DNA of 64,000 bases from Lithospermum erythrorhizon (lineage: Eukaryota; Streptophyta; Magnoliopsida; Boraginales; Boraginaceae): assembly GCA_019722365.1 (NCBI GenBank), contig JADFUC010002393.1, forward strand, positions 56,982 through 120,981. The letters are read 5' to 3'. Shown piece after piece: positions 19,598-32,064 of the stretch (within the stretch, counting starts at the first letter, position 1; each line of letters opens with the position of its first letter). A model generated the notes under the pieces. That model did not search any database and had not been told where the DNA came from. It worked only from the letters and a program-made list of their open reading frames with translations. The translations under genes and the position numbers were made by a program.

Positions 19598-21057
19598 CAT
19601 AAGAGAAGGTGGTTGATCGGTCAAAAATGTTTTTGGTTGGAGCTTACAAGAACCATCTAAAGGTGAACTTTATCACTCGTAACTTTTGATATTGTTCCTC
19701 ATGTTATGGTAATAGTTCATCAGCTTAGGCATATGTTTGCAATCTTATTTTATCATAGCATTTGAGTTCTATTTATGATAATTAAGTCATACTGATTATT
19801 CTTTGTAAAAGTCATTGATTATTCATCCTAGATTTGAGTATTGTTTCAGTGAATGAATTTGTTTTTCGTTGCTATTTCTAGTTGTTTGACCCCTCTATAG
19901 ATAGCCTATAAATTGTCATGTTATATTATTGATTAGCCTTATATATCATGTGTTTTTGTGATATTAAACCATATTCAAATAGTTAATCCAACCTAATACA
20001 GAGTATATAATGTGAGATAGTGAGCATTTGCTCTCGAAAAAAACAAAAGTGGCCGAACGGCCAGTACCAAGTAAAAGTGTTAACCTTTATTATTACTTTA
20101 TGGGTGAAACTTGATCGCTCAACGTTCTCAGCTTCTGTCTTTCTAGTATTATTTTATTTTATGTTTTAGTTATGATTTAATCCCAAAAAATTGTTGGGGA
20201 TAACGTAGTCACATTTGGATGCTTTATATTTGGTTCATCTTTATTTCTCAATTATATTCATATTTTGTGTTATTTATTGTAAGTATTTTATCTTAGTATT
20301 ATTGTTAAGCCATCTATAGAAACTATGCCACTAGCCAATTTGAATAGGAGTTGTTTATATGAAAATGTGTAATAAATTAACAGTTCATTAGATCAGCCTT
20401 GTGCTTCAGCCAAGCTTTTAGATTAGCAAAACATCAATGAACAATAGTGTTGAAGCGTCTAAAGACTTAACCGTAACCCCACACCAACGGTATCATCACT
20501 TATCTTAAGTAATCCAACCCAAGAATAGTCGAATGTTTAAATTATAAATATTTAGTTGAAATTGTATTTGATGAAATCTTTTTCCCAACAAACCAAAAAA
20601 TATATATTTTACTTCTTTAGTTATTTGTTTTTAGTTTAATTACTTCCTCAAACCAATTCACGGTCAATTATAATATTTTGAAGGTCACACGTATACGTTG
20701 ATAACTATATTTCATAAAATTAAACTAGATTTTTGGTAAATTGAAAATTAATTGTAATCAATAAAATTTCAATCTGGTAATTTACACTACACGGTAAACT
20801 ATTGGGATGTATTTAACTCGAAATAATTAACTCTACGCTTAATTATTTAAATAAGTAATGAGCTTGTTAATAACTCGCATATATGCCGCTTGGGAAGCCT
20901 GTGGTCGATGTTGATTAGATTTGAGCCATTCTGCCCTTCTCTCAAGTTATACAGATTGGACCTTAGTCATTGTTTTTTTTTTTCCTTTTCATTTCAGGAT
21001 AGTTACGACACAGATTCTGCTGCTTTTACTTGTTTGGCTGAATTATACTTCAAGCTA
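19598..21057 (+). other. Two candidate exons of an unknown plus-strand gene
   Basis: 19598-19662 is bounded by ...TTCTTGTAG and GTGAAC and has an ATG at 19627 giving MFLVGAYKNHLK. 20998-21057 is bounded by ...CATTTCAG and GTAGGT and reads DSYDTDSAAFTCLAELYFKL. Both are phase 0, so they would join in frame. No third exon and no family match were found. It may be chance or a transcribed non-coding unit. Confidence 0.2.
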
Positions 21058-22227
21058 GTAGGTCTATGACAGATCCTAGTCCCTTACTGTTATAACAGTC
21101 AGAGTACTAAGGTCTTCTGATTTGTTTGAGGTCTTGAGGGTCGTTGTAGTCGGTGTTAAATGCAACTCATCGTATATGTCCATTCTTTCTATGTGTTGAT
21201 TTTCAATTGATACCTAGAAACTAGCTAGCCTTGAAATAAATTTTCATGTCAATTATGTTATTGAATTGTAATTTGTAAGATTGAAAGGCCCAAATTGTTT
21301 CGCATGACATCAAATGTTGATGCTAAATTTCTTTGATGGCATGGAAGATGATAAAGTGAAATACTTTCTATGTTTGTCTTGTTATATCTTGTTATGCTTC
21401 GCTCATTGTCCTAATCTATCTCATGTTACCACACGCGGTATTTGTTGGGAGATATTTGCATCCTAGGTCAGCGATGTCAATAACAACCGGTAGTAAGAGC
21501 TCCCAAGAAAAGACAGGATGTTGCCAAATAGAAGCACCAAAGATCCGCTTTTATATGATAGTATTTGTTCATCAAAGAAAGCTCAAAAAACATATAAGAA
21601 ACAGCTATAAAAACTAATAAGCAACCAAACAAGCATTCCAAGGAGAAACTACTAGTACGAGGCCCCAAAACAAGTGGTCAATAAGGAAAATATCAAGGTG
21701 AAGCTCAACTATAAGAGCAAAAAGAAAGTTCGAAGAATCCACTAAGATGACTAAAATCCAAAGAAAGAGACCAAGAATCGCTTATTTACAGATTGAGGGA
21801 AAGCAGCTCACCCATCCCACATTTGAATTACCCCAGATATATAAGATGTTGCTACTAACGCATCAACTTCTCCTTGGTGTAGAATAGGGTCGCTTTCTAA
21901 AATCACCATCACTGAATAGCCTATCGATATAGTTTCTTTCAGGTCCCTGATTGTCTTTTTCACAGTTTCTGCATCACCTTATGGCCCTCCTTCATTTGAA
22001 ATTTTCCTTAGTCGATGTGCTTATTAACCATCTTTGGTTAACCTATCCTTTGTCAATGGGCTTCCAAATACCAATGTCTTTCAACTTCCCATAATCTGGC
22101 CACTGATAAAGCTATGTATGCACTTTATTATCAATGCTCGATGTTAGTCTGTGATAGCTTTGTACTGCCTATGGAAACTTGCTAATTTAATTTGGAGTTG
22201 TCAAACCATCAATGCCCTCTATCCTGC
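21058..22227. other. Intergenic, unassigned
   Basis: Short ORFs at 21423-21668 overlap on both strands and resemble nothing I know. On the minus strand, about 21800-21980 stays open for some 57 codons and may continue the gag remnant next to it. Confidence 0.25.
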
Positions 22228-22392
22228 TTATTGCAACGGGACTAAGAGACTGGAAATGAAGGCATCCGTTGTATGAGTATATGAATCAATTGAATTAGGT
22301 AGTAATTCCATGTAGCAATCCAATGAAGCGTCAGTCAAACTATTTGGGAATGCCTTCGCATAGATGTCCATGTCATTTGTCGTGATCGTCAT
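22228..22392 (-). pseudogene. LTR-retrotransposon gag fragment
   Basis: A 54-residue minus-strand frame carries YAKAFPNSLTDASLDCYMEL and PNSIDSYTHTTDAFISSLL. This matches the Retrotrans_gag pattern (F-x-x-SL-x-x-x-A-x-x-W/C-Y-x-x-L-x-x-x-SI-x-x-F/Y). The core Trp is Cys here. Both ends are broken. It is probably Gypsy-derived. Confidence 0.55.
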
Positions 22393-24190
22393 TTGTGCCA
22401 AAAACCTTCAAGTGGTTTCTCAAGGGATTCTATACTATTATATCATGTGAATAAATGAACCCCCACCTGCATGCACCGCACCGAAGCCTGCAGTGTGTAT
22501 TACGACATTTGTTACATGTATTTGTTTGTTCTGCAGGCCAACACCGCTTACTTAAACTCATCGAATTTTTGATTCTCACAAGTAGTTTTGCACAGAAGCC
22601 TGCAGTAGGTCCACTGTATACCATATGACTAAGTCTATATGAGGTTACCTCCATTTTCCGACAAAGATTGAATTTGTATATAAAGGAACGTATGTTAGTA
22701 CAGATGGCGATCGTGCGAGGGTAGACTCTCATCCCTACATCCTGTTCCCCATATCTATCCTCTCATCAAAGCCTTCCCACCCCAAGAGACTTCCCTGCAT
22801 CAATCGCCCTTTCTAATATAAGATCTCACCTACCTTTTATATTTCTAGTTCCCTACAAGTTGCACCCCTCCTTTCAACTTCCTGAATGTCTTCATGGAAC
22901 TCGGGTCCATCGGAGAAAACCCTGCACATCCCCGCATCTGGAACATCCATGGGCATTTGTCGCTTCAAGAGGTTGAGTCGCGTGTGTATATTTGTATTAA
23001 GAGGAACTTGAATATCGCCTCCACGCATGGCCATTTGATTCGCCATTTCCATGTCGATTGGGTTCGGTGGTTTCCTTACATGCCTGGGCTTCGACGATTG
23101 AAATTGACTTGTTACCGTGGCTCAAGGAAATCTCCTCCGCAGGAACGACTCTCAGCTGAGATTTTATGTTGGGAATTCGGGTCGCTATTGGTCCAACGAA
23201 TGACTTCTGCAGTCACCATGTTACCCGAAGCTATGGACTCGACACAAACACTGACGATCAAGTCACACGGTTCACATAAAGGAATTAAGTACTAAAGGAC
23301 GGAAATTTGTATTACTCAAATGGGTGCTGCGTAATCGGTATTTATAGGAATAGTACGTAATATGGATGAAAAACCCAAACAAACCGTTGGTAAAATGGAA
23401 GACTGGTGTGCACAGCTATTCCACCCGTGAAATGGACGGAAAACCCAATCAAACCCCCTAACTGAATTCCAAAGCTTCCTCCAAACAACCCTATGTTTAA
23501 GTAGCGTCAAACAACCAGCTTCAATTTCGTATTTGTTCCTCCATTTGAACAAAAACGCAGCGTAAGAACCTGGGGCAACAGGAGAAGTAGGGAGGAACAA
23601 CCCCCCTACTGCAACAACCAAATCGCCAAACCTGTAAATTCAAAGTCCCACAAATATTTGTGCTGCTAAATCGCCAAATTCACAACAAATTAATCAACCG
23701 CATCGTGAGGCCATTGTGAGTGTTAATTTAGTTATTCCACCCGTAAATTGAGAGAAAAACCAAACAATCCCCCAAATCAAAGACGCCGTCAGTCCAAAAG
23801 AAAACCCTAATCACACAACCACCACGCGCCTCCAATTCAATACACAAAGAACCAACAATAATTGAGAATACTAGCAACCCGGGGCCAAGGATCAAGGAAT
23901 TGACCACCTCAATTGAACCATTGAAACCAGAAACCCTTAAATCCTAACCCCATTTTTTGAATCAAAAGCTCCAATTTGCAACAAATTCAAAGTAATGGGC
24001 AATCCGGCAAAGACCCCACGAAATAGAGGATGAATTTGAAGATATCCAATCCAGCAATCAACCAAAGAGCAACCAATATAGCCCAAAACTCGATTTTGGG
24101 GGCCAAAAACATTAGCCGCCACCCAAACACAAACTTTAGCAATCTTCAAAATCCGCGACCAATTCAGTAAACTAGACACCAATTGATGCG
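22393..24190. other. Degenerate region between gag fragment and LTR B
   Basis: Several overlapping ORFs (22430-22732 minus, 22837-23052 minus, 22894-23295 plus, 23316-23621 minus, 23937-24182 minus) show no domain I can name. GC content is higher than the flanks, which fits decayed coding or retroelement leader sequence. Confidence 0.25.
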
Positions 24191-26826
24191 TGTAACGACC
24201 GCTTCAAGTCGTGGTCGCCTCGCGCCGTGGAAATATCAACCTATATATTTGAGTCAGCCACCATACGATTACACACAAAAAAGTAACCCGTTTGGAAAAT
24301 AACCCTGCTTTGAAAATAAGTAAAACCTCGATAGTTGATAAAAATGAATCTAGTTCAAGATTTCATAATATTTCCATGTACTTAACTATCGTGGCATCAC
24401 CTAATCGAAATCCAAAATGCAAACTTTCAAAATATTACAAAACCCAAAGTACTCCATAATACAGTTCATAAGTTTTCAACTTCAAAAACAAGTACATAAT
24501 CTGGGTACACCAAAGATAAACGAGCAGAAAAAGATGACTGCTGAGGATCCTAGCCACCCGTCTCTCACCTAAGGACAAGCAACGGGCACTCACGAATTCA
24601 ACAACTACTCACGTCTGCACCTGCCAACCCTTGGAGGGGCGAAGGGGGTAAGCTCGACAGCCTGGAAAACGTATCACCAAAGTAACTTATCCATTATCCA
24701 ATGAAGCCACAATAACAATAGATATAGATAGCTTACTTAGTATATATACAATAGAGCAACAATCTAATATCACCATAATAATAACCATTATCAATATATA
24801 CATTTAGAGGTCTCAAATTATACTATTCAAATATATTATCTTCAAGAGATTTACTAACAGTACTAATTCAGATGTTTCCGTTCAATACTCTTATTGACTC
24901 ATTTAACTTGCATTCTTCATAAGTTGTTCGCACAATTAAAATTCCATCTTAACATAATTGCATATCACATAATCAGAGAGAGTAAAACATCATAAATCCT
25001 CGAAACACAATGGCTATAACCTCCACAGGCATACCCAAAACTCTCAAAAATAAAAACCACTACCAGCACAAACCAAAACACTTTAATAACACATGCCATT
25101 TTGTCATCAACCAATTTCTTCAGTACCATAACATTATCAATATTTCAAAACTCAATGACATCCCCCCCTGTCAACATAATGCAAGACAATGAACAACAAT
25201 ATCTATTTCCGACCTTTATATAATGTCCCATATTTCCTCAAGTCATGTATTATTACCTTCTCCTGGCAGGCTCACCCCGATTTATATCGGCACCTTTTCC
25301 ACGTGTGCTCACCCTTTTTATTATCTCTGCCTCAGCAAAACCCTCACCGCACTTGGCCGCGCCTTTTATGCAGGACCAATCCAACATCCCGACATGGTGC
25401 GACACCCTATGAAACCACGCATGACCAGTTAATCAACATCACACCATACAATTTAGATATCTCCTAACATTAAAATAACTCAAGTTGCCTTCATGACATC
25501 ACGTAAAATATAATTCAAATCCATGCTATCAATATCACTCCAAATCATACCAACAAAGTTATAGATACCTCTCATTTAACCATGCTATATCACATTTCAA
25601 CATCAATCTTGTATTTCACAAATCATGCTCATAAGGTAAATACATAATATGTCATTCCAACAACTCAACATTTCAAATAACACAAGTCACCTTATCATAG
25701 TTCATAAACAATTATATAACTTATATCTATTTATCAAACACATCACGCAAAATAATAGCACCACTAGCGCCCGAGACTAATCGATCCGAACGCCTTTTCC
25801 ATATCACACGATATTTAAAAAGAACTTAGATTTCAAACTTCTTCTTGATTTTAACTTTTGCACTTTATATTCTTTAATTACGTTACTTACTTTTATTCTA
25901 AAGTTTTAATGAAATATCTTTGATTTTAATTTACATCTTAGTATTTTATCTTTAGTCCAAAACATCCCTTTTGTGTTCTCAAAGAATAAACTTAATAATT
26001 TTCCATCCTTAACTTCTTTTAGTTCACTACCCAACTTTCAACAAAATTTAGTACCAATTAAACTAGGAAAATATTACTAACGTTTTAAACGATAAGTTAA
26101 ACACAAAATTTCAACCATCCCCAACCGCAACCATTTTCTGCCCTCCTGTCCCCAATTCTAACACTTTAAATAATTTTAATCTAACCCAAAAATCAACCTT
26201 CCCGACCACTCAACCTATTTCTAACACCTCCATCTCAAAAATTCATTTACTACTCAAATCTAACAAAACCCATTTTAACATACTCTCTTCCAACAACATA
26301 AAAATCACAATTTTCACCTCAAAACAGAACCCAGGCGTCCAAGAACAAGCTACTTAGCCCATTTAAAAGTCTTTTAAAAAGTCACAAAAAGTCAACTCCA
26401 AAAGCCAACTGGCACCTCCAAACACAAAAGTTTTAAACTTCTTATAGACGCAGGGAAAACCTCCAAAAATTCTAGAGCTTAAGCTTCCAAGATGAATAGC
26501 AAGAAAACAGAAAAAGAGAGGAAATGGGGCTCTGCCGAGAGAATGAGATTTCGTTTTGAGTCTTGTTTGGTGTGAATGAAGTAAAAATGAATCTATGTAG
26601 AAAACCAACGTTTTAATTTCATTATGCCTCTGGATTGACCCTATCTCAATAACCAATCAAACACAACATTTATAACCGTGAAATATAAAGGGTCCAACTT
26701 ACTGTTAATTAATTTAATAATCAACATTTTAATTTATTAATTAAAGAGTCGATACCTAAGTATTTAAAATAATGGCTAAATGAACCCTTCAATTGAATAT
26801 AGTGATCTCTAGATAGGTTATAAGCA
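24191..26826 (-). mobile_element. Gypsy solo LTR B (right edge approximate)
   Basis: The left edge TGTAACGACCGCTTCAAG is the complement of the family's LTR end. Blocks such as GGATCCTAGCCACCCGTCTCTCACC and CCAACCCTTGGAGGGGCGAAG appear in the opposite order and orientation in LTR D near 57060-57160, so it is the same family. No PBS follows. The right edge is judged from length and a TGCTTATAACC start. Confidence 0.6.
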
Positions 26827-29560
26827 GAATAAAGAAAATATGTTTTTTTTATGTTTCACAAACCATGGTCGAACATATGTTTGACAATGCTTATTTTGTG
26901 AGTTTGGTGGAAATGTTTATAAATGTTTTCAAATGGTTTTACTTATAGTACTTGATGTTTTAGTAACCTCTATATATATATATATATAATATAGTAAATA
27001 GTTTTAAAATATTGTATATGTACGTAGCAAGTTAATCATTCAGAGCCATGATTACCCAGCAGTTATAGCCCACCTCACTTCCCATATTAGGATCACGTAA
27101 GAGGCCCGCTATCGATGGTTCGAGATTCTAAGCATGCTCCTAGTTCGAGTTGTCCCTTTATATTTCTTTGGTTTATTAGTTATCTTATTCAGACCTTATG
27201 ACTTTAGAACCATTCGTATTCCTGGAAGTTATGCCCAGTGATATTGGAAGTTGTAACTGAGAGGTTGTTGCCCCCGCTTTGAGTACACTCCTTTGACATA
27301 TCTTGAGTTGCTTGGGGTGTACTATGTCTGGATGTTCCGATTATTTGGTTAAATGCTCTATATTGTTATATTGGGAGGCAAGTATTGTGCACGGTATAAG
27401 TGCATTATAGAAGCTGAAATCAATATGACGCCTCTGTATCCCTATATTCTGGCAGCAGGACGTCGTTACAATAATTAATCAATTTTATTCTAGAGTCATG
27501 CAATGCAAAAATTATACAAAAATGGTTGTCTAATCTAATCTTCTTCTTTTTCTTTTTTATTCGCCCATCATGCGTATAAAGAAAACATTTTAATATCTTG
27601 ATGATGATCCCATCAAACTAAGATTTTTATTGAATAAGGGGAGACTTTATCCTTAGGGGAAGGAAAGAACTACTATTGAAATCAGCTTTAAACCAACGTA
27701 AGGGATTTATCGATTAGTTTTTCTCAAGGCTAGTTATATCTAATCATGTTGAATTTACAATAACCTCTATTTAAGAGTTCATTGTCACCATCTATTAGGT
27801 AGTTCTCTATGAAAATGTTTCTTTAAAATGTTAATATTTAGTTTTTAAATGATTATATTCAAATTATGAAAATAGTATTGAAAGTAGAGAATTATTAAAT
27901 GAAAATTTATTTCTTTAAATTTTAATAATTTCTTTGGTTAATTTTACTAATTATATTTTAGAGGTGTTTTCTTATTTTAAAAGAGCAATTTAAGTAAATA
28001 AATATTATTTAAGTCGTGCTACAATGATCTTATGATGAAGTGTTATCTAAGCTATAATAACGGTATTTTAGTCAACAAAGAATTAAAACAGAACAAACGT
28101 ATCTACTTTTAAAATAAATTAGATATTAAAGTGATAAGGTAATAGTGAATTTTTGTAATCCAAAATTAAGAGTTTCATATAATTTGTATTTTTTGTAGTC
28201 TTTTTCTCTTTATAGTGTCCCAAAGATAAAGATTCTAATGGATACCATGTTGGGGATTTCATGGAGATATTTCTTGCAATGATCAAACCAACATCCTCAG
28301 ACGTGAGTGTTTTATATACGTAAATAATATTATTTAAAGTGATATAGAGTTTATTTATACCTTTGATTACTGATCGACAATATTTTATTTATCCCAAGGA
28401 AAAGCATGTTTAAACTAAGAGCGACTGGCATTTAATGTCGGTTACTTATGGAATTAATTTCTTAAACCCAGATGTTTAGAAATATTAGTTAATTCAACAT
28501 ATTTTTATATTTTTATTTATTGAATACTACATAGAACTACTTTTACTTATTATTCACCCAACTATTTAAATTTAATTGTCTGGAAGCATGGAAAGTTATC
28601 TATTATTTTCAAAAGGTTACTTCAACTGAACTTATGTATAGTATTATTTATATTATATTGTGGCCTAAGTTATATGTAATTGGGAGATCATATTTTTTTG
28701 GTTTTATTAATTTTATATTTTATATATAAAAAAACACTAGGGTGGAAAGCCTCCAAAAAGCTATTAATGTAGAAATGTAAAAACAAAATTTAAATTTTAG
28801 GGATAGTGTTTTATCATTACTAAGGTATCAGATATAAAAAGTACCACTTAGGTAAAATTCTTTGACCCAATTATGTAGCTTAGGAACTAGTATAGTAGCG
28901 TTTGGAAAAGTGAACGTACCTTTCATCGCTACTTAGGTTATGCCTTTTATGGACTTAAGGTAAATAATTAAAAAAGAGTGCCACCATAATAAAACTTATG
29001 CTCATTTGTCAATTGCGTAGTTCTTAATTGACCATTATGTTTGCCAAAACATTATTTTGAATCGACCACTTATAAGATTTAGCTACCTTGTAGTATGTAG
29101 CACATCGTAAGCGTTATCTAAGTTAATGCTCACTTCATGATCGTCATTATTCACATAAAAAGTGCTGGCCTTAAATTAATTTTTAAACTCACCTGTGATT
29201 TTTGTAATAGTGAATCCAACCATTTTCAAGGGATGAAGATAGTATTAATATATACTAGCTAATAATATCGAGGCCCAAATAAACAACTCCACAAATTTAT
29301 GATAAATTCTTCAAAAGTATGCCTCATATTAGAAAACGATAGTAATAGAATAAATAACATTGTAATAATTATTGCATTTCCAATGCTACACATTTTGTTT
29401 TATTTGAATACTTAAGTTATGAAATGCATATTAGTTATAAAAAAAAAAAATAACATCGGACAATTAAATAAGACTATTCTCTGTTTAACTTAGCCTTCAC
29501 TATTATACCTACTTCATCTATTCATCAATTCTAGTTTTTAACTATTGCAATAACTCAACC
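26827..29560. other. AT-rich intergenic DNA
   Basis: It holds a (TA)n run at 26969-26988 and, around 27100-27475, GC-richer text ending GACGTCGTTACA that may be another LTR remnant. One candidate exon (28216-28302) is listed separately. Nothing else is supported. Confidence 0.4.
28216..28302 (+). other. Isolated candidate exon, 29 codons
   Basis: This 87-nt stretch lies between a pyrimidine-rich ...CTCTTTATAG and GTGAGTG, with an open frame CPKDKDSNGYHVGDFMEIFL then AMIKPTSSD. Its composition is protein-like. I found no companion exon or family; it may be a gene relic. Confidence 0.25.
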
Positions 29561-29611
29561 ATCATCAAAGAATTGTCAAAACTCTTGCTATCTAGTTCTA
29601 GAAAACACTAT

Positions 29612-29896
29612 TTAGTTGCCAACTCCGGGGCTGGGAACGGACCGGAGAATCCGATCTATGGCGGCCAGGTGACGGTAAATAACGTCTTCATTGAGTGTGA
29701 CGACCACGGTGTGACTCCCCTTGCTCGGTGCCGATGGGAATACTCTATCAGTGGGAGGCTGCTTGTTATCCGGAGATAGTACTTGTTCTTTCTTTATTTG
29801 TTGATCAACTTCCAATAGTTTTCTAGCATCTATAGTGGACACCAAGGTCACAAATATGATCAAGAACATGAAAACTATTGCACTTTTATTGACCAT
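29612..29896 (-). CDS. Secreted peptide precursor, PIP/PIPL-like, 94 aa
   Basis: Seen: a hydrophobic signal peptide (residues 1-24, cut likely after TIDA), a charged variable middle, and a C-terminal 13-residue segment DRILRSVPSPGVGN-like (82-94) with no residues after it. A second, related segment RVFPSAPSKGSH lies at 51-62. Family knowledge: plant PAMP-induced peptide (PIP) and PIP-like precursors have an N-terminal signal and a conserved SGPSxGxGH-type core; IDA and CEP are relatives. The SxPSxG pattern fits, with Val or Ala for the usual Gly and Asn for His. Mature peptides of this family act outside the cell on receptor kinases. It is intronless, and its ATG is preceded by a TATATATAA at 29973-29982. 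It could instead be an unnamed related peptide class. Confidence 0.7.
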   Translation of the reverse strand: MVNKSAIVFMFLIIFVTLVSTIDARKLLEVDQQIKKEQVLSPDNKQPPTDRVFPSAPSKGSHTVVVTLNEDVIYRHLAAIDRILRSVPSPGVGN

Positions 29897-29972
29897 TTAT
29901 TGAGGGAAAATGTGATTTGAAGGTATTGGGGGAGACTTGAATGATCAAGAATTACGATTTTTATTGGTTAAT

Positions 29973-29982
29973 TATATATATA
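29973..29982 (-). promoter_or_regulatory. Putative TATA box of the peptide gene
   Basis: A minus-strand TATATATAAT lies about 80 bp upstream of the ATG at 29896, a normal distance for a plant TATA box plus a short leader. Confidence 0.4.
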
Positions 29983-31216
29983 CTCAAAGGAGATGTATAG
30001 TTGGTAGTGTTTTGAACTATTAGAGGAAGGGTATTTACATGTTGAGTACTAGTGTTTAAATAGCTGCTAAGACTAGGGAGGGGCATGCAGGAGAAATAAT
30101 TATGCTAGCAAATGGACAAACAAGGGACGGCTCAAGGAAATCTAAGATATTGGGGGCAAAGAAGTAGTATTAATTCATTACTCACAAGAAAACTTTCTTC
30201 AAATTCAACTTGATTAGCCACATTTTCTTTGCTACAATAAACTGAGAATGACAAGTGGACAGAAGTTAATCGTCAACTAATACTGAGATGGCGATAATTC
30301 TATGATGATGTCTCTTAAATTTTGATCCACCACTAGTTGTGCAAATGGTACTATTCAAATAAGAGTTTAACCACGTACGCGAGTTCATAATATTCTACCA
30401 AAATATTCATTGAATACTTACTCGATCAAAAGTAAATTCAAACTATGATCCTATTTTTCTTAACTTGACTCGAATCGATACATTTGCAAAATTGCAGGCA
30501 TTACAGTTTGAGCCCGCTTCATCATTCATCAATGATCACTAGATCATTTACCATGCATGTATGCTTACAAGTTACATCTAAGGAAAAAACACAAATGTGA
30601 GCATCCCTACTGCTGTAAACCGCATATTCCTATTTTTACACTAGCACCACAAAAGTTCCATCAATTAATCATTGGCATGTCTTGTAACCTTATAGTATTA
30701 TCCCGAATAACGCTTTTTAGATGATACCATATTCTAGATATACTCCGTAGATAGTACATATAATTTTTTGTGTAATTATTAAGAAGCGTTTTATATTGAG
30801 ATCTCTATGCAATATGTCATGTTAAAATTATTAGTATGTGATTCAACTCGATAGATCAACCCTCCGTAAGTTTTGTTATAGAGAAATATATGAAAAAAGA
30901 TTAATAATGCCGTAAAAGATAGTAAATTTTATATTTATCATGTCCTCAATATTTTCAGCATGTAAGCTTAAGTTTTCAAAAATATAGGTGATGCAAGTTA
31001 TTTGATCCCTTAAACGTGTAATGGTTCCGAAATTGAGGCCTAATAATAATACTAATAGGTTTTACTTTAATTTGATCCCTTATAATTTTTCTAAGAATTG
31101 GGTTCATTTCCCAGAACCTGTATGGTTCAGAAGTTTAATGGTTAATAAATTATTTATAAGTAGTTGTTTGTGCACAGTTCAATCTGTGTAAATTCGTTCA
31201 TTATTTTCATAATATA
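29983..31216. other. Intergenic, upstream of the peptide gene
   Basis: AT-rich, without a supported ORF or repeat border. This stretch presumably contains the peptide gene's promoter. Confidence 0.4.
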
Positions 31217-31772
31217 TGTTATAACAGGCAATTGTGATAATAAGACAAGGAATTAAGTAAAGTACTGAAAATAAAGAGACATATATTTTAACGTGGTATC
31301 CTTAACAATGTGTTAGGACTAATCCACGAGCAACGCCACAGAACAGATTTCACTATAATGGAACAACATATTATAGACTTGAGCTAAAACTAGCTCTCAG
31401 ATGTATAGATCACTACTTTCAGACGAATAGAATTATTTTCTACACTATTCCTAGAATCGAACTACCAGATACACTATTTTGACCAACAGACTTGTATAAC
31501 TAATAGTTCAAAACTCAAAAGAATAGAATAACAAGACCTAAGCTAATCAAGAACCCTAACTCTCTATTCAATAGGCTACACAATCAAATTTTAGGATTAA
31601 AGACTCAACTGGAGTGTGTAGAGTATTTATAGGCCAAACACTTGATCATCAAGTCATCCAAGACTTGGCCAACAAGTTTTCTTGGTCACCAAATAATCTT
31701 GATATTCTTGGCCTCCAAGTAACCTTGACTTCTTGCTTAACAAGTAACCTTGATTCAAAGCATAATCCAACC
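31217..31772 (-). mobile_element. Solo Copia LTR related to the 5624-9684 element
   Basis: It shares the ordered landmarks of the Copia LTR: TTTTAACGTGGTATCC, GTGTTAGGACTAATCCACG, TTTCACTATAATGGAA, CTCAGATGTATAGAT, GAGTATTTATAGGCC and CCTTGATTCAAAGCATA at the right end. Left edge TGTTATAACAGGCAA, right edge ...ATCCAACC, with near-matching flanks (ATATA / GTATA). There is no internal region, so it is a solo LTR of a sister subfamily, about 556 bp. Confidence 0.7.
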
Positions 31773-32064
31773 GTATATGATTTTCCGTTAATTATTACAT
31801 GAACTTATGTTGACAAAATATTATTATTTGTGATAATTGACGATTCCTCTTTATATTCTTCATAACTTCAACGTATTTGTTAAAGACAATTTTCAAATTG
31901 ACATGTGGCCTTTTTGGTAACTACCTAGATCATGAGGCTTCAATTTCCCATCATTTAGCAACTGCTAATTCTCCCTACCCGTATTATATATGGGTAAATT
32001 TAAATGGAAATGGTTCATCTAATAATTTGAAACTATAATCCATTCATTTTCTATTGTGTTTAAC

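Noticed and set aside
22837..23052. Minus ORF resembling a Mediator 15 / KIX-type segment (NQMAMRGGD, LLKRQMP)
   Set aside because: The similarity is limited to a few residues, the frame breaks at once and no flanking exons fit.
27035..27140. tRNA or SINE from GGTTCGAGATTC
   Set aside because: It has a box-B-like word but no box A at the right spacing and no cloverleaf by eye.
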